DNA of 44,688 bases from Bacteroidota bacterium (GCA_029571985.1 JAKQVC010000177.1:1-44688); one strand, 5' to 3'. Positions 16,735 to 27,774 are shown, counted from the first letter of the stretch. Notes: generated by a model not told the origin, from the letters alone. A program made the numbers and translations.

Positions 16735-17136
16735 ATGCCTACTATTCAACAGTTAGTTCGCAAAGGACGGGATGTAATGAAGAGTCCCAGCAAAAGCCGC
16801 GCATTGGATGCATGTCCTCAGAAACGTGGTGTGTGCACCAGGGTTTATACAACCACGCCTAAAAAGCCAAACTCAGCACTTCGCAAGGTGGCTAAGGTGC
16901 GTTTGACCAATCAGACCGAGATTATCGCTTATATCCCGGGTGAAGGTCACAACCTCCAGGAGCACTCAATCGTGTTAATCCGCGGTGGCAGGGTGAAAGA
17001 TCTTCCGGGTGTGCGTTACCACATCGTTCGCGGTGCATTAGATACTGCAGGTGTGAACAACCGTAAGAAGAGCCGTTCTAAATATGGTACTAAACGTCCT
17101 AAAGCAGGCGCTGCAGCACCAGCAGGTAAAAAATAA
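16735..17136 (+). CDS. rpsL: 30S ribosomal protein S12 (uS12)
   Basis: S12 sits at the decoding centre of the 30S subunit and helps read the codon. The 133-residue protein has the invariant [14 protein letters not shown] and [17 protein letters not shown] stretches, with Lys43 and Lys88 unchanged, so no streptomycin-resistance substitution is present at these sites. The C-terminal tail ends [11 protein letters not shown], longer than in E. coli. It heads the 33-gene cluster, preceded by twin promoters. Confidence 0.99.
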   Translation: MPTIQQLVRKGRDVMKSPSKSRALDACPQKRGVCTRVYTTTPKKPNSALRKVAKVRLTNQTEIIAYIPGEGHNLQEHSIVLIRGGRVKDLPGVRYHIVRGALDTAGVNNRKKSRSKYGTKRPKAGAAAPAGKK

Positions 17137-17164
17137 TTCTGAACGATAAGTATATCTATATACA

Positions 17165-17632
17165 ATGAGAAAACTTAAACCGAAGAAAAGGATACTCCCG
17201 GGAGACCCACGCTTCAATGATGCATTGGTTACCCGTTTCATAAATATGATGATGTGGGAAGGTAAAAAAAGTACTACCTACACCATTTTTTACGATGCAT
17301 TGGAACTGGTTGAAAAACAAACCGGTGAAAGCGGATATGAAATTTGGAAAAAAGCATTGAGCAATGTTACACCAGGTGTTGAGGTGAAAAGCCGTCGTAT
17401 CGGTGGTGCTAACTTTCAGATTCCAACAGAAATTCGCCCTGATCGCAAAGTGAGCCTTTCAATGAAATGGTTAATCATGTTCAGCCGCAAACGTTCTGGT
17501 CGCTCAATGGCCGAAAAATTAGCTGCTGAAATCGTTGCCGCAAGCAAAGGTGAAGGTGCTACTATCAAAAAGAAAGAAGATGTACACAAAATGGCTGAAG
17601 CCAATAAAGCTTTCGCCCATTTCAAATCGTAA
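17165..17632 (+). CDS. rpsG: 30S ribosomal protein S7 (uS7)
   Basis: S7 nucleates assembly of the 30S head by binding the 3' domain of 16S rRNA and lies at the E site. The 155-residue protein has the conserved RVTRFIN-like start ([17 protein letters not shown]), [19 protein letters not shown] and the C-terminal helical region ending NKAFAHFKS. It follows rpsL by 28 bases and precedes fusA by 24, the usual str operon order. Confidence 0.98.
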   Translation: MRKLKPKKRILPGDPRFNDALVTRFINMMMWEGKKSTTYTIFYDALELVEKQTGESGYEIWKKALSNVTPGVEVKSRRIGGANFQIPTEIRPDRKVSLSMKWLIMFSRKRSGRSMAEKLAAEIVAASKGEGATIKKKEDVHKMAEANKAFAHFKS

Positions 17633-17656
17633 TCAATATAGTTAGAAGGATTTATT

Positions 17657-19765
17657 ATGGCAAGGGATCTTAAATATACCAGAAACATCGGAATTGCAGC
17701 GCACATCGACGCCGGTAAAACAACAACTACCGAGCGTATCCTCTTTTATACCGGTATGACACATAAAATCGGTGAGGTTCACGATGGTGCAGCTACCATG
17801 GACTGGATGGAGCAGGAAAAAGAACGTGGTATCACGATTACTTCCGCTGCTACTACCACCGCCTGGAAATATAATAATGAAGAGTATAAAGTAAATATTA
17901 TCGATACCCCCGGACACGTTGACTTTACCGTTGAGGTAGAGCGCTCATTGCGTGTATTAGATGGTGTGGTAGCTTTATTTTGTGCAGTAGGTGGTGTTGA
18001 ACCACAATCAGAAACCGTTTGGCGTCAGGCTAACCGTTACCGCGTTCCTCGTATCGGTTTCGTAAATAAAATGGACCGTTCAGGTGCCGACTTCCTCGAA
18101 GTTGTAAAACAGGTTAAAGAAGTTTTAGGCGCAAACCCGGTGCCACTCGTTATTCCAATTGGTGCTGAAGAAACTTTCCGTGGTGTAGTTGATTTGATCG
18201 CTAACCGCGCGATGATTTGGGATGACGCTACCCAAGGAATGACTTATCAGGTAATTCCGATTCCGGATGATGTAAAAGATGAAGTTGCTGAATACCGTGC
18301 AAAACTCGTAGAAGCGGTTGCTGAATACGATGATGCGTTGCTCGAAAAATTCTTCGACAATCCGGATTCAATTACTGAAGATGAATTAATTCAGGCTATC
18401 CGTAAGGCTACTATCGATATCGCGATTATTCCGATGTTGTGTGGTTCTTCATTTAAGAATAAGGGTGTTCAGTTTATGTTGGATGCCGTTTGTCGCTACC
18501 TGCCTTCACCACTCGATATTGAGGCTGTGAAAGGTACGCACCCTGATACTGAAGAAGAATTAATCCGCAAGCCGGATGCTAAAGAACCTTTTACAGGTCT
18601 TGCATTTAAAATTATGACCGACCCGTTTGTAGGTCGTCTCGCATTCTTCCGGGTATATAGCGGACGCCTGGATGCAGGTTCTTACGTGCTGAATACCCGT
18701 ACAGGTAAAAAAGAACGTATTTCCCGTATCCTCCAAATGCACGCCAATAAACAAAATCCAATCGATTTTATCGAAGCGGGTGATATTGGTGCAGCTGTTG
18801 GTTTTAAAGATATTCGTACCGGTGATACTTTGTGCGACGAGAACAATCCGATTGCACTCGAAAGTATCAAATTCCCGGATCCGGTTATCGGTTTAGCTAT
18901 CGAGCCTAAAACAACGGCTGATGCAGATAAACTGGGTATGGCTTTATCTAAACTCGCTGAAGAAGATCCAACATTCAAAGTAATGTTCGATGATGAAACC
19001 GGCCAGACCGTTATTCGCGGTATGGGTGAGTTACACCTCGAGATTATCGTGGATCGTTTGAAGCGCGAATTTAAATTAGAAGTGAATCAAGGTGCGCCTG
19101 AGGTTGCTTATAAAGAAGCATTCACCAAAGTGCATAAGCATCGTGAAACATATAAGAAACAAACGGGTGGTCGTGGTAAATTCGCTGATATCCAGTTTGA
19201 AATCGGCCCTGCTGATGAAGGTGTTCTCGGCTTACAGTTTGTAAACGACATCTTCGGAGGTTCAATTCCGCGCGAATTTGTGCCTGCAGTAGAGAAAGGT
19301 TTCAAAGAAGCCATGAGCACCGGTGTGTTAGCTGGTTATAATGTAGACAGTATGAAAGTGCGCCTGTTCGATGGTTCATTCCATGCGGTTGACTCTGACC
19401 AGTTCTCATTTGAAATGTGTGCTAAAATGGCTTTCCGTGAAGCAGGACGCAGCGCAGGCCCACAATTATTAGAACCAATTATGAAACTCGAGGTAATTAC
19501 ACCGGAAGATCATATGGGTGATGTAATTGGTGACTTGAACCGTCGCCGCGGTATGATTGAAGGTTTCGATAATAAAAACAACGCAACCGTAATCAAAGCT
19601 AAAGTACCACTGAGCGAAATGTTTGGCTATGTAACACAATTACGTACCATTACTTCAGGACGTGCTACATCAATTCTTGAGTTCTCACACTTCGCTCCGG
19701 CACCATCCGGTATCGCAGATGAAGTGATTGCGAAATCAAAAGGTAAAGTGTCAGTTGATCATTAA
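17657..19765 (+). CDS. fusA: Translation elongation factor EF-G
   Basis: EF-G is the GTPase that moves tRNAs and mRNA through the ribosome after each peptide bond and, with RRF, splits ribosomes. The 702-residue protein has all G motifs: [15 protein letters not shown] (15-29), the switch region [20 protein letters not shown] (83-90) and NKMD (137-140), followed by domains [19 protein letters not shown] and the late [13 protein letters not shown] are typical. An SD-like AGAAGGA lies 9 bases upstream of the ATG, which is unusual in this phylum. No tuf follows; rpsJ comes 25 bases later. Confidence 0.99.
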   Translation: MARDLKYTRNIGIAAHIDAGKTTTTERILFYTGMTHKIGEVHDGAATMDWMEQEKERGITITSAATTTAWKYNNEEYKVNIIDTPGHVDFTVEVERSLRVLDGVVALFCAVGGVEPQSETVWRQANRYRVPRIGFVNKMDRSGADFLEVVKQVKEVLGANPVPLVIPIGAEETFRGVVDLIANRAMIWDDATQGMTYQVIPIPDDVKDEVAEYRAKLVEAVAEYDDALLEKFFDNPDSITEDELIQAIRKATIDIAIIPMLCGSSFKNKGVQFMLDAVCRYLPSPLDIEAVKGTHPDTEEELIRKPDAKEPFTGLAFKIMTDPFVGRLAFFRVYSGRLDAGSYVLNTRTGKKERISRILQMHANKQNPIDFIEAGDIGAAVGFKDIRTGDTLCDENNPIALESIKFPDPVIGLAIEPKTTADADKLGMALSKLAEEDPTFKVMFDDETGQTVIRGMGELHLEIIVDRLKREFKLEVNQGAPEVAYKEAFTKVHKHRETYKKQTGGRGKFADIQFEIGPADEGVLGLQFVNDIFGGSIPREFVPAVEKGFKEAMSTGVLAGYNVDSMKVRLFDGSFHAVDSDQFSFEMCAKMAFREAGRSAGPQLLEPIMKLEVITPEDHMGDVIGDLNRRRGMIEGFDNKNNATVIKAKVPLSEMFGYVTQLRTITSGRATSILEFSHFAPAPSGIADEVIAKSKGKVSVDH

Positions 19766-19790
19766 TCAGTAAAGAAAGAATATCAGGATT

Positions 19791-20096
19791 ATGACCTATA
19801 AGATCAGAATGAAGCTGAAGTCTTTTGACCACACACTGGTGGACAAAACAGCTGAGCGGATCGTAAAAACTGTTCGTAATACAGGTGCAGTGGTAACGGG
19901 GCCTATTCCGCTGCCAACGCAAAAGAAAATTTATACTGTATTGCGTTCACCACACGTAAATAAAAAATCTCGCGAGCAATTCCAGTTGTGCACGTATAAG
20001 CGTCTGCTGGATATCTACAGTGCAACAAATAAAACAGTAGATGCTCTGCAGAAACTTGAATTGCCAAGTGGCGTAGAAGTTGAAATCAAAATCTAA
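19791..20096 (+). CDS. rpsJ: 30S ribosomal protein S10 (uS10)
   Basis: S10 is part of the 30S head and, in many bacteria, also of the NusB antitermination complex. The 101-residue protein has [40 protein letters not shown] and the C-terminal [11 protein letters not shown], all conserved. It opens the S10 section directly after fusA, so str and S10 genes form one unit here. Confidence 0.98.
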   Translation: MTYKIRMKLKSFDHTLVDKTAERIVKTVRNTGAVVTGPIPLPTQKKIYTVLRSPHVNKKSREQFQLCTYKRLLDIYSATNKTVDALQKLELPSGVEVEIKI

Positions 20097-20110
20097 AAGC
20101 GCTTTAGATC

Positions 20111-20728
20111 ATGAAAGGAATAATTGGTAAAAAAATCGGTATGACCCACTATTTCGGTGAGGATGGAAAGATGATTTCCTGCACTGTAGTAGAAGCTGGT
20201 CCATGCGTTGTACTGCAAAAGAAAACTGAGGATAACGACGGATACACTGCGCTTCAGCTAGGCTTTGGCGAAAAGAAAGAAAAGAATGTGAGCAATGGAA
20301 TGAAAGGCCATTTCAAAAAGGCTAATGCAACTCCTTCACAGACTATTCGCGAATTCCGCAATTTCGATTTGGATAAAAATGTAGGTGAGTCTATCACTGT
20401 CGACATTTTTGAAGAAGGCGAAAGCGTAAGCGTTGTTGGAACTTCAAAAGGTAAAGGTTTCCAGGGTGTTGTTAAACGCCACAACTTTAACGGTGTGGGT
20501 ATGCGCACACACGGTCAGCACGACCGTCACCGCGCTCCGGGTTCAATCGGTTCGTCTTCATTCCCATCACGCGTATTTAAAGGTATGCGTATGGCAGGCC
20601 GTATGGGTAACGACACCGTTAAGCAACGTAACATTAAAGTAGCAAAGATTATCTCTGATAAGAATCTGATCCTGTTAAACGGAAGCGTTCCGGGCAGCAA
20701 AGGTTCCTATGTAATAATTGAGAAATAA
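20111..20728 (+). CDS. rplC: 50S ribosomal protein L3 (uL3)
   Basis: L3 is an early-binding 50S protein reaching the peptidyl-transferase centre. The 205-residue product begins KGIIGKKIGMTHYF and has the conserved loop VVKRHNFNGVGMRTHGQHDR followed by GSIGSSSFPSRVFKGMRMAG. Its stop is one base before the rplD start, suggesting coupled translation. Confidence 0.98.
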   Translation: MKGIIGKKIGMTHYFGEDGKMISCTVVEAGPCVVLQKKTEDNDGYTALQLGFGEKKEKNVSNGMKGHFKKANATPSQTIREFRNFDLDKNVGESITVDIFEEGESVSVVGTSKGKGFQGVVKRHNFNGVGMRTHGQHDRHRAPGSIGSSSFPSRVFKGMRMAGRMGNDTVKQRNIKVAKIISDKNLILLNGSVPGSKGSYVIIEK

Positions 20729-20729
20729 G

Positions 20730-21359
20730 ATGAAAGTAGATATCGTAAAAATATCAGGTGAAAAGGCTGGCCGTCAGATCGAACTCAATGAGGCGATCTT
20801 CGGAGTAGAACCTAACGACCATGCGATTTATCTTGCAGTAAAGCAATATCTCGCTAATCAGCGTCAAGGTACTCATAAAGCTAAAGAACGTAACGAAGTT
20901 GCTGGTTCAACCAGAAAATTGCATCGTCAGAAGGGAACAGGTGGTTCACGTAAAGGTGATATCAAAAACCCGATTTTCCGCACAGGTGGTACTATTTTCG
21001 GACCTCGTCCACGTAACTACAGTTTTAAGTTAAACCGTAAGGTGAAAGAACTGGCTCGTCGTTCTGCTTTAGCATATAAAGTGAAAGGAAACAGCCTGGT
21101 AATTGTTGAAGATTTCAACATGGACGCACCTAAAACAAAAACATTTGCCGGTATTTTAAAAAGTATCGGAGTTGCCGGAAAGAAAACACTTTTTGTAGTG
21201 GGCGACAATGAAAATGTTTTGTTGAGCATGCGTAACCTTCCGAAAGTGAGCAGCGCACGCGCAGAAGATTTGAATACTTACAATGTGATGAATGCACAGT
21301 GTTTAGTAATCAGCGAAAGCGCAGTGAAGCAAATCAACCAAATGGCAGAAAACAACTAA
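20730..21359 (+). CDS. rplD: 50S ribosomal protein L4 (uL4)
   Basis: L4 lines the peptide exit tunnel and in some bacteria represses its own operon. I place the start at the ATG at 20730, right after rplC; an in-frame TTG at 20718 lies inside rplC. The 209-residue protein has KGTGGSRKGDIKNPIFRTGG, FGPRPRNYSFKLNRKVKELA and the usual Rossmann-like C-terminal part (GKKTLFVVGDNENV). Confidence 0.97.
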   Translation: MKVDIVKISGEKAGRQIELNEAIFGVEPNDHAIYLAVKQYLANQRQGTHKAKERNEVAGSTRKLHRQKGTGGSRKGDIKNPIFRTGGTIFGPRPRNYSFKLNRKVKELARRSALAYKVKGNSLVIVEDFNMDAPKTKTFAGILKSIGVAGKKTLFVVGDNENVLLSMRNLPKVSSARAEDLNTYNVMNAQCLVISESAVKQINQMAENN

Positions 21360-21373
21360 TACCAGATACGAAA

Positions 21374-21670
21374 ATGGCAAAGCGAATCTTAATAAAACCA
21401 CTCATCACCGAGAAAACCACCAAGCTGAATGAAGCGAATGGTACCTATGGTTTTGTAGTGGGTATGGATGCCAATAAAATCGAAATCAAACGCGCAATAG
21501 AACAACACTATGGCGTAAAGGTTGAGAACGTTAGAACGGTAACCGATAAAGGCAAATTTGGCTGGAATCGCACACCATTCGGCATCAGTCAGGGAACAAA
21601 AGGCCGCGTAAAGAAAGCCTATATCACCCTGAAACAAGGAGAAACAATTGATTTTTTCAGCACAATCTAA
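21374..21670 (+). CDS. rplW: 50S ribosomal protein L23 (uL23)
   Basis: L23 sits at the tunnel exit, where signal-recognition particle and trigger factor dock. The start at 21374 gives AKRILIKPLITEKTTKLNEA, the family start; the open frame extends upstream into rplD but is not conserved there. Length 98 residues, with VKVENVRTVTDKGKF conserved. Confidence 0.97.
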   Translation: MAKRILIKPLITEKTTKLNEANGTYGFVVGMDANKIEIKRAIEQHYGVKVENVRTVTDKGKFGWNRTPFGISQGTKGRVKKAYITLKQGETIDFFSTI

Positions 21671-21678
21671 TCTGAAAG

Positions 21679-22503
21679 ATGGCATTAAAGAAATATAATC
21701 CGGTTACACCAGGTACACGATTCAGAATTGGCAACGCCTATACTGAATTAACTACCGATAAGCCAGAGAAGAGCCTGTTGGCGCCGATGAAAAAAACCGG
21801 CGGTCGTAACAGTTCCGGAAACCTGACCATGCGCTATATCGGCGGTGGACACAAGCGTAAATTCCGTGTCGTTGACTTCAAGCGCGATAAGCATACCGTT
21901 GCTGCAACTGTTAAAACTGTTGAGTACGATCCGAACCGTACTGCATTTATTGCTTTGTTGGTATATGCAGATGGTGAGAAACGTTATATCCTGGCACCAA
22001 ACGGTATTCAGGTAGGACAACAGGTAGTTGCAGGTGAAAACGTTGCACCGGAATTAGGAAATGCATTGATGTTGCGTAATATCCCACTGGGTACTATTAT
22101 TCACAATATCGAAATGTATCCTGGTCGTGGTGGTATGATTGCACGCAGCGCAGGTAGCTGGGCTCAGCTGTCAGCAAAAGAAGGTAAGTATGCAATTATC
22201 CGCATGCCTTCAGGCGAAACCCGCATGATCCTCGATACCTGCTTTGCAACAGTAGGAACTGTTTCTAACCCTGACCATAACCTCCAGCAACTGGGTAAAG
22301 CCGGTCGCAAACGTTGGTTAGGTCGCCGTCCTCGTAACCGTGGTGTAGCTATGAACCCTGTTGATCACCCAATGGGTGGTGGTGAAGGTCGTTCATCAGG
22401 AGGACACCCACGTTCACGTAACGGTCAGATTGCAAAAGGTCTGAAAACACGTCATCCGAAAAAGACGTCAAGCAAATTTATCATCAGCAAGCGCAAAAAA
22501 TAA
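21679..22503 (+). CDS. rplB: 50S ribosomal protein L2 (uL2)
   Basis: L2 is needed for subunit joining and peptidyl-transferase activity. The 274-residue protein has [20 protein letters not shown], and near the C-terminus [20 protein letters not shown], carrying the conserved His implicated in activity, then [15 protein letters not shown]. It is eight bases after rplW and ten before rpsS. Confidence 0.99.
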   Translation: MALKKYNPVTPGTRFRIGNAYTELTTDKPEKSLLAPMKKTGGRNSSGNLTMRYIGGGHKRKFRVVDFKRDKHTVAATVKTVEYDPNRTAFIALLVYADGEKRYILAPNGIQVGQQVVAGENVAPELGNALMLRNIPLGTIIHNIEMYPGRGGMIARSAGSWAQLSAKEGKYAIIRMPSGETRMILDTCFATVGTVSNPDHNLQQLGKAGRKRWLGRRPRNRGVAMNPVDHPMGGGEGRSSGGHPRSRNGQIAKGLKTRHPKKTSSKFIISKRKK

Positions 22504-22513
22504 TCAATAGGTA

Positions 22514-22777
22514 ATGGCACGTTCGATTAAAAAAGGACCATACATAGATCACAACCTGGTTGGTAAAGTAGATCAAATGAATGATTCAGGTAAACGCACC
22601 GTAATCAAAACCTGGTCACGTCGCTCTACTATTTCACCAGATATGGTAGGACACACATTTGCAGTGCATAACGGTAATAAATTCATTCCGGTATATGTAA
22701 CCGAAAACATGGTTGGTCATAAACTGGGCGAATTTTCACCTACCCGTAACTTCAAATCACACGCCGGTAACAGATAA
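22514..22777 (+). CDS. rpsS: 30S ribosomal protein S19 (uS19)
   Basis: S19 lies in the 30S head near the A site and binds with S13. The 87-residue protein has [34 protein letters not shown] and [17 protein letters not shown], all strongly conserved. It is five bases from rplV. Confidence 0.98.
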   Translation: MARSIKKGPYIDHNLVGKVDQMNDSGKRTVIKTWSRRSTISPDMVGHTFAVHNGNKFIPVYVTENMVGHKLGEFSPTRNFKSHAGNR

Positions 22778-22782
22778 TCAAT

Positions 22783-23169
22783 ATGGAAGCAGTAGCGAAA
22801 CTCATAAACAATCCCCGCACTAATAATAACTCGGGGTCACCGCGCAAAGCCCGCTATGTGGCTGATATGATTCGCGGTTTGGATATTGATAAGGCACTTG
22901 CGGCCCTGAAATATACCAATCGTCGCAACGTAACTGCTGTTGAGCAGGTATTGCGTAGTGCGATTAAAAACTGGGAGCAGAAATACGAAATGGATGCAAC
23001 AGAAAGCAATCTGTACGTAAAGGAAATATTTGTCGATGGTGGTAAAACCATGCGTCGCTTCCTTCCTGCACCACATGGTCGCGCGTATCGCATGCGTAAA
23101 CGCACAAACCATATAACAATTAAAGTGGCTTCACGTAATGCCACTCCACAAAACGATAACAACGCTTAA
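22783..23169 (+). CDS. rplV: 50S ribosomal protein L22 (uL22)
   Basis: L22 binds 23S rRNA and its beta-hairpin lines the exit tunnel, a site of macrolide resistance mutations. The 128-residue product has SPRKARYVADMIRGL and the tunnel-hairpin part FLPAPHGRAYRMRKRTNHIT. The Asn-rich N-terminus (NNPRTNNNSGS) and C-terminal tail (TPQNDNNA) extend the usual E. coli length of 110. Confidence 0.97.
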   Translation: MEAVAKLINNPRTNNNSGSPRKARYVADMIRGLDIDKALAALKYTNRRNVTAVEQVLRSAIKNWEQKYEMDATESNLYVKEIFVDGGKTMRRFLPAPHGRAYRMRKRTNHITIKVASRNATPQNDNNA

Positions 23170-23186
23170 TAAAATAACTGATTCGA

Positions 23187-23891
23187 ATGGGACAAAAGTG
23201 TAACCCAATAGGTAATAGGTTAGGTATCATCCGCGGATGGGACAGCAACTGGTACGGTGGTAAAACCATGGCAGAGAAACTGGTTGAAGATGAACGCATC
23301 CGCCAATATCTGAATGCGCGTATCTCTAAAGGTGGCATTAGCCGCATTGTAATTGAACGCACGCTTAACCGTATCACGGTAACAATTCATACATCGCGCC
23401 CCGGTATCATTATCGGTAAAGGTGGTGGTGAAGTGGATAAGCTGAAAGAGGAATTGAAAAAAATTACTCAGAAAGAAGTTCAGATTAACATCATCGAAAT
23501 TCGTCGTCCTGAATTGGATGCCAATATCGTAGGTGAAACTATTGCCCGCCAATTGGAAGCACGTATCAATTTCCGTCGCGCTATCAAAATGGCTGTTGCA
23601 TCAACCATGCGTATGGGTGCTGAAGGGATAAAGATTCGCGTAAGCGGTCGATTGAACGGAGCTGAGATGGCCCGCACAGAAGAATACAAACAAGGACGTG
23701 TGCCACTGCATACATTCCGTGCCGATATCGATTATGCCTGGAAAGAAGCACTTACTGTGTATGGAAAAATCGGTGTTCGCGTATGGATCTGTAAAGGTGA
23801 AGTACTCGGCAAGCGCGACCTGTCGCCAAACGTTGGTTTGCCACAGGAAAAAGATCGCAATAAACAAAGAAGAAGACCAGCAAAACGATAA
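23187..23891 (+). CDS. rpsC: 30S ribosomal protein S3 (uS3)
   Basis: S3 forms part of the mRNA entry channel and its helicase activity. The 234-residue protein has [20 protein letters not shown], the KH domain motif [20 protein letters not shown], and GMRVWI-like [13 protein letters not shown] near the end. It lies between rplV and rplP in standard order. Confidence 0.98.
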   Translation: MGQKCNPIGNRLGIIRGWDSNWYGGKTMAEKLVEDERIRQYLNARISKGGISRIVIERTLNRITVTIHTSRPGIIIGKGGGEVDKLKEELKKITQKEVQINIIEIRRPELDANIVGETIARQLEARINFRRAIKMAVASTMRMGAEGIKIRVSGRLNGAEMARTEEYKQGRVPLHTFRADIDYAWKEALTVYGKIGVRVWICKGEVLGKRDLSPNVGLPQEKDRNKQRRRPAKR

Positions 23892-23905
23892 AATAATAGG
23901 ACATC

Positions 23906-24325
23906 ATGTTAGCGCCTAAAAAAGTAAAACATCGTAAGACCTTTAAAGGTAAGATCAAAGGTGATGCAAAACGCGGATCTCAGTTGTCTGCAGGCTCATT
24001 TGGTCTGAAAACACTTGAAGAAGGTTGGATCACAGATCGCCAGATTGAAGCAGCCAGGGTGGCACTTACCCGCCATCTCAAACGCGAAGGTCAGGTGTGG
24101 ATCAATATTTTTCCTGATAAGCCTATCACCAAAAAACCTGCTGAGGTGCGTATGGGTAAAGGTAAAGGTAACCCTGAATTATGGGTTGCAGTTGTAAAGC
24201 CGGGCAGAATTATGTTCGAAGCGGAAGGTGTTCCACTGGACACTGCGCGCGAAGCAATGCGTCTGGCAGCAGGAAAATTACCAGTTAAAACAAAATTTGT
24301 AGTTCGTAGAGACTACGAAGCATAA
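23906..24325 (+). CDS. rplP: 50S ribosomal protein L16 (uL16)
   Basis: L16 sits near the A site and helps tRNA placement. The 139-residue protein opens [18 protein letters not shown], then shows [20 protein letters not shown] and [20 protein letters not shown], both conserved. It is 14 bases after rpsC. Confidence 0.98.
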   Translation: MLAPKKVKHRKTFKGKIKGDAKRGSQLSAGSFGLKTLEEGWITDRQIEAARVALTRHLKREGQVWINIFPDKPITKKPAEVRMGKGKGNPELWVAVVKPGRIMFEAEGVPLDTAREAMRLAAGKLPVKTKFVVRRDYEA

Positions 24326-24344
24326 TCATAAATAAAGAGGCAAA

Positions 24345-24554
24345 ATGGCTAAGCTTAAACGAGAAGATCTCAACCAGCTGAGTTTGGAAGACTTGAAGCA
24401 ACGTCTTCATGACGATTCCGAGCGCCTGATGAAATTGCGTTTCAATCATGCAGTGAATCCGTTGGATAACCCATCACAATTGCGTTATCTGCGCAGAGAA
24501 ATTGCGCGCTTGAAAACAGAAATGCGTAAACGTGAACTGGCTACCGCCAAATAA
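24345..24554 (+). CDS. rpmC: 50S ribosomal protein L29 (uL29)
   Basis: L29 is a small helical protein beside the tunnel exit, near L23. The 69-residue protein has LSLEDLKQRLHDDSERLMKL and the typical C-terminal IARLKTEMRKRELA. An AGAGG stands 7 bases before the ATG. Confidence 0.96.
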   Translation: MAKLKREDLNQLSLEDLKQRLHDDSERLMKLRFNHAVNPLDNPSQLRYLRREIARLKTEMRKRELATAK

Positions 24555-24567
24555 AAAGTAAATCGGC

Positions 24568-24831
24568 ATGGAAGAAACTACCAGAGCATTAAGAAGAACC
24601 ATTATCGGAGTGGTAACCAGCGACAAAATGGATAAATCCATTACCGTTTCTGTTGAGCGTAAAGTGATGCACCCGAAATATGGTAAGTACTTGAAAAAGA
24701 CAAAAAAATACCATGCGCATGACGAGGCAAATGAAGCTAAAGCAGGCGATAAGGTGAAAATCATGGAAACCCGCCCATTGAGCAAACTCAAAAGGTGGAG
24801 ATTAGTTGACATCGTAGAAAGAGCTAAATAA
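24568..24831 (+). CDS. rpsQ: 30S ribosomal protein S17 (uS17)
   Basis: S17 is an OB-fold protein binding 16S rRNA early in assembly. The 87-residue protein has [40 protein letters not shown] and [18 protein letters not shown]. One base separates it from rplN. Confidence 0.98.
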   Translation: MEETTRALRRTIIGVVTSDKMDKSITVSVERKVMHPKYGKYLKKTKKYHAHDEANEAKAGDKVKIMETRPLSKLKRWRLVDIVERAK

Positions 24832-24832
24832 C

Positions 24833-25201
24833 ATGATCCAGCAAGAATCCAGACTAAAAGTAGCTGACAACAGCGGAGCACGTGAAGTATTATGTATTCG
24901 CGTTCTCGGTAGCACACGCAGACGTTATGCGTCTCTCGGTGATAAGATCATTGTTACCGTGAAGGATGCACTTCCGGGCGGTGGTGTCAAAAAAGGAACC
25001 GTTTCAACTGCAGTAGTAGTGCGCACACATAAAGAAGTGCGTCGTAAAGATGGTTCTTATATCCGTTTCGACGACAATGCTTGTGTATTACTCAACGCAT
25101 CTGACGAACCACGCGGCACACGTATCTTCGGACCAGTTGCCCGTGAACTGAGAGATAAACAATTTATGAAAATCGTTTCATTAGCACCGGAGGTGTTATA
25201 A
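24833..25201 (+). CDS. rplN: 50S ribosomal protein L14 (uL14)
   Basis: L14 contacts the 30S subunit and is a docking point for silencing factors. The 122-residue protein has [40 protein letters not shown] and the end [18 protein letters not shown]. It starts the spc section; rplX begins two bases after it. Confidence 0.99.
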   Translation: MIQQESRLKVADNSGAREVLCIRVLGSTRRRYASLGDKIIVTVKDALPGGGVKKGTVSTAVVVRTHKEVRRKDGSYIRFDDNACVLLNASDEPRGTRIFGPVARELRDKQFMKIVSLAPEVL

Positions 25202-25203
25202 TT

Positions 25204-25551
25204 ATGAAGAACGCAGCAAATAACGACCGTTTTCAACCAAAGTTTCATGTGAAAAAGAATGATACTGTGGTAGTTATTACGGGGGCAGACAAAGGCAAAA
25301 AAGGCCGTGTTGTTGAAGTGGATGCAACAAAAAGCCGTGTATTGGTTGAAGGAGTAAATATTATTTCTAAACATACACGTCCAACACAACAATATCCGAA
25401 TGGTGGCATCATTAAAAAAGAAGCACCTATTCATATCAGCAATGTGATGCCAGTTGATCCGAAAACAGGAAAAGGCACACGTGTTGGCCGCAAAACAGAA
25501 GGCGGTAAGTCAGTAAGAATTTCAAAAAAATCAGGAGAAATTATTAAATAA
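25204..25551 (+). CDS. rplX: 50S ribosomal protein L24 (uL24)
   Basis: L24 initiates 50S assembly. The 115-residue protein carries the KOW motif region [20 protein letters not shown] and [20 protein letters not shown]. Its stop codon overlaps the start of rplE by one base. The N-terminus is slightly longer than in E. coli. Confidence 0.97.
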   Translation: MKNAANNDRFQPKFHVKKNDTVVVITGADKGKKGRVVEVDATKSRVLVEGVNIISKHTRPTQQYPNGGIIKKEAPIHISNVMPVDPKTGKGTRVGRKTEGGKSVRISKKSGEIIK

Positions 25552-26105
25552 TGGAAACCAGGACCCCACGTCTAAAGAAACTGTACCATGATGAGGTGGT
25601 AAAGGGCTTACAGGAGAAATTCCAGTATAAAAGCTCTATGCAGGTACCTAAGCTGGTGAAAATTGCCATTAACCAGGGTTTAGGCGCTGCCACGCAAGAT
25701 AAAAAAGTGGTAGATGTTGCCATCGACGAATTAACCAGAATTACCGGTCAGAAAGTAGTTCCGACTATTTCGAAGAAAGCGATTTCGAACTTCAAGTTGC
25801 GTGAAAATATGCCAATCGGTGCACGCGTGACTTTGCGCGGTGATAATATGTATGAGTTCCTCGACAGATTTATCTCTGTAGCATTACCTCGTGTTCGTGA
25901 CTTTAAAGGCGTAAATAATAAAAGCTTTGATGGTCGTGGTAATTATACCATCGGTATTACTGAGCAGATTATCTTCCCGGAAATCGATATCGATAAGATT
26001 ACGAAAATCACCGGTATGGATATCACTATCGTAACTACCGCAGAAACCGATGCAGAAGCATATGAATTATTAAAAGGATTGGGAATGCCATTCCGCAAAT
26101 CATAA
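25551..26105 (+). CDS. rplE: 50S ribosomal protein L5 (uL5)
   Basis: L5 binds 5S rRNA and bridges to the 30S head. The 184-residue protein has [34 protein letters not shown] and [20 protein letters not shown], with the end [12 protein letters not shown]. The start overlaps the stop of rplX by one base. Confidence 0.98.
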   Translation: METRTPRLKKLYHDEVVKGLQEKFQYKSSMQVPKLVKIAINQGLGAATQDKKVVDVAIDELTRITGQKVVPTISKKAISNFKLRENMPIGARVTLRGDNMYEFLDRFISVALPRVRDFKGVNNKSFDGRGNYTIGITEQIIFPEIDIDKITKITGMDITIVTTAETDAEAYELLKGLGMPFRKS

Positions 26106-26114
26106 TATCAACGC

Positions 26115-26384
26115 ATGTCCAAGAAATCAGTAATAGCAAGAAATAACAAGCGTCAGCAAATGATTGCAAAATATGCTGAGCGCCGTAAACAACTGAAAGC
26201 TGAAGGTAAATGGGATGAACTGGATAAACTTCCACGTAATGCCTCACCTGTGCGCTACAAAAATCGTTGTAAGCTTACCGGACGTCCTCGCGGTTATGTT
26301 GGTGACCTCGGTATTTCCAGGATTAAATTGCGCGACCTTGCCTTATATGGTAAGATCCCGGGCATGACAAAAGCAAGTTGGTAA
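26115..26384 (+). CDS. rpsN: 30S ribosomal protein S14, zinc-free form (uS14)
   Basis: S14 is a late-assembly protein of the 30S head. This 89-residue form is the long, zinc-independent type: the CxxC pairs of the short form are absent and only one Cys (RCKLTGRPRGY) remains. SPVRYKNRCKLTGRPRGYVG and FG-like GISRIKLRDLA are conserved. A usual state for Bacteroidetes. Confidence 0.97.
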   Translation: MSKKSVIARNNKRQQMIAKYAERRKQLKAEGKWDELDKLPRNASPVRYKNRCKLTGRPRGYVGDLGISRIKLRDLALYGKIPGMTKASW

Positions 26385-26413
26385 TTCAAAGACATTTGTA
26401 AACGAATCGAAAG

Positions 26414-26815
26414 ATGAAAGTAACAGATCCAATAGCAGATTTCCTGACCAGGATCAGAAATGCCCAGAAGGCAAATCACAGAATCGTGGAAATCCCGTCT
26501 TCTAACATGAAGAAGCGTCTTACAGAAATTCTGTACGAAAACGGATTTATCTATAAATATAAGTTCGATGCTGATGGTCCTCAGGGCACAATCAAAATCG
26601 CTCTTAAATACGATCCTGTAACTAAGGCTCCAGCCATTAAAGGTATTAACCGTATCAGCACACCAGGTTTACGCAAGTATACAGGTGCTACGGAATTACC
26701 ACGTGTAATGAGCGGCTTAGGTATCGCTATCATGTCAACTTCAAAAGGAGTAATGACAGAAAGAGAAGCAAAACGTCAGAATATTGGCGGTGAAGTACTG
26801 TGTTACGTGTATTAA
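26414..26815 (+). CDS. rpsH: 30S ribosomal protein S8 (uS8)
   Basis: S8 binds 16S rRNA in the central domain and, in E. coli, represses the spc operon. The 133-residue protein starts VTDPIADFLTRIRNAQKA and has PSSNMKKRLTEILYENGFI and the C-terminal GLGIAIMSTSKGVMTEREAK with GGEVLCYVY. Confidence 0.98.
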   Translation: MKVTDPIADFLTRIRNAQKANHRIVEIPSSNMKKRLTEILYENGFIYKYKFDADGPQGTIKIALKYDPVTKAPAIKGINRISTPGLRKYTGATELPRVMSGLGIAIMSTSKGVMTEREAKRQNIGGEVLCYVY

Positions 26816-26837
26816 TTAAAACTGAAAGTAGAACATT

Positions 26838-27392
26838 ATGTCACGAATAGGAAAGTTACCCATACAATTACCCGCAGGTGTTACAGTATCTGTAGCTGGT
26901 AATAATACGGTAACAGTAAAAGGCAAACGCGGCGATTTAACTCTGAAAGTTGATCCGGATATCACTCTGAAAATAGAGGATAGCACAGTGAAACTGGAGC
27001 GCCCGACTGAACAAAAACGTCATCGCGCTATGCATGGTTTATATCGTGCACTCCTCGCCAATATGGTGAAAGGTGTTAGCGATGGGTTCAAAAAAGAATT
27101 AGAATTGGTAGGGGTAGGTTACCGCGCATCTAATCAGGGTCAAATTCTCGAATTGTCGGTGGGATATTCTCACCCAATTATGATGATGATTCCTAAAGAA
27201 GTGAAGTTAACTACCGTTACTGAAAAAGGTAAGAATCCGATGATCATATTGGAATGTAACGACAATCAATTGCTCGGCGCTATTGCTGCAAAGATTCGTT
27301 CATTCCGTAAGCCGGAACCTTACAAAGGAAAAGGTATTAAGTATGTTGATGAAACATTACGTCGTAAGGCAGGTAAAACTGCCGGTAAATAA
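26838..27392 (+). CDS. rplF: 50S ribosomal protein L6 (uL6)
   Basis: L6 lies near the factor-binding site of the 50S subunit. The 184-residue protein begins [18 protein letters not shown], shows [20 protein letters not shown] and ends in the conserved [20 protein letters not shown] signature. Confidence 0.98.
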   Translation: MSRIGKLPIQLPAGVTVSVAGNNTVTVKGKRGDLTLKVDPDITLKIEDSTVKLERPTEQKRHRAMHGLYRALLANMVKGVSDGFKKELELVGVGYRASNQGQILELSVGYSHPIMMMIPKEVKLTTVTEKGKNPMIILECNDNQLLGAIAAKIRSFRKPEPYKGKGIKYVDETLRRKAGKTAGK

Positions 27393-27403
27393 TCGGTAAA
27401 AAT

Positions 27404-27760
27404 ATGTTATCTACAAAAGCAGTAAGAAGACAAAAAATCCGCTATCGTATCCGCAAAAAAGTTGCAGGTACGGCTGAGCGTCCGCGCCTGGCGGTTTTCA
27501 GGAGCAACAAAGAGATCTACGCACAGTTGATCGATGATGTTGCTGGTCACACAGTGTGTGCCGCATCCACCGCCGACAAGCAGGGCAAATCGCTTACCGG
27601 TACTAAAACTGACAAAGCAAAAGCAATTGGTAAAAGAATTGCTGAGCAAGCCGCAGCAAAAGGCATCAGTTCAGTATCGTTTGACCGCGGAGGTTATTTA
27701 TATCACGGACGTGTAAAGGCCCTTGCGGAAGGAGCACGTGAAGGCGGTCTTCAATTCTAA
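27404..27760 (+). CDS. rplR: 50S ribosomal protein L18 (uL18)
   Basis: L18 binds 5S rRNA with L5. The 118-residue protein has [39 protein letters not shown] and the C-terminal [20 protein letters not shown] and GGLQF, all family features. Confidence 0.98.
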   Translation: MLSTKAVRRQKIRYRIRKKVAGTAERPRLAVFRSNKEIYAQLIDDVAGHTVCAASTADKQGKSLTGTKTDKAKAIGKRIAEQAAAKGISSVSFDRGGYLYHGRVKALAEGAREGGLQF

Positions 27761-27774
27761 AAAGCAACAACGTT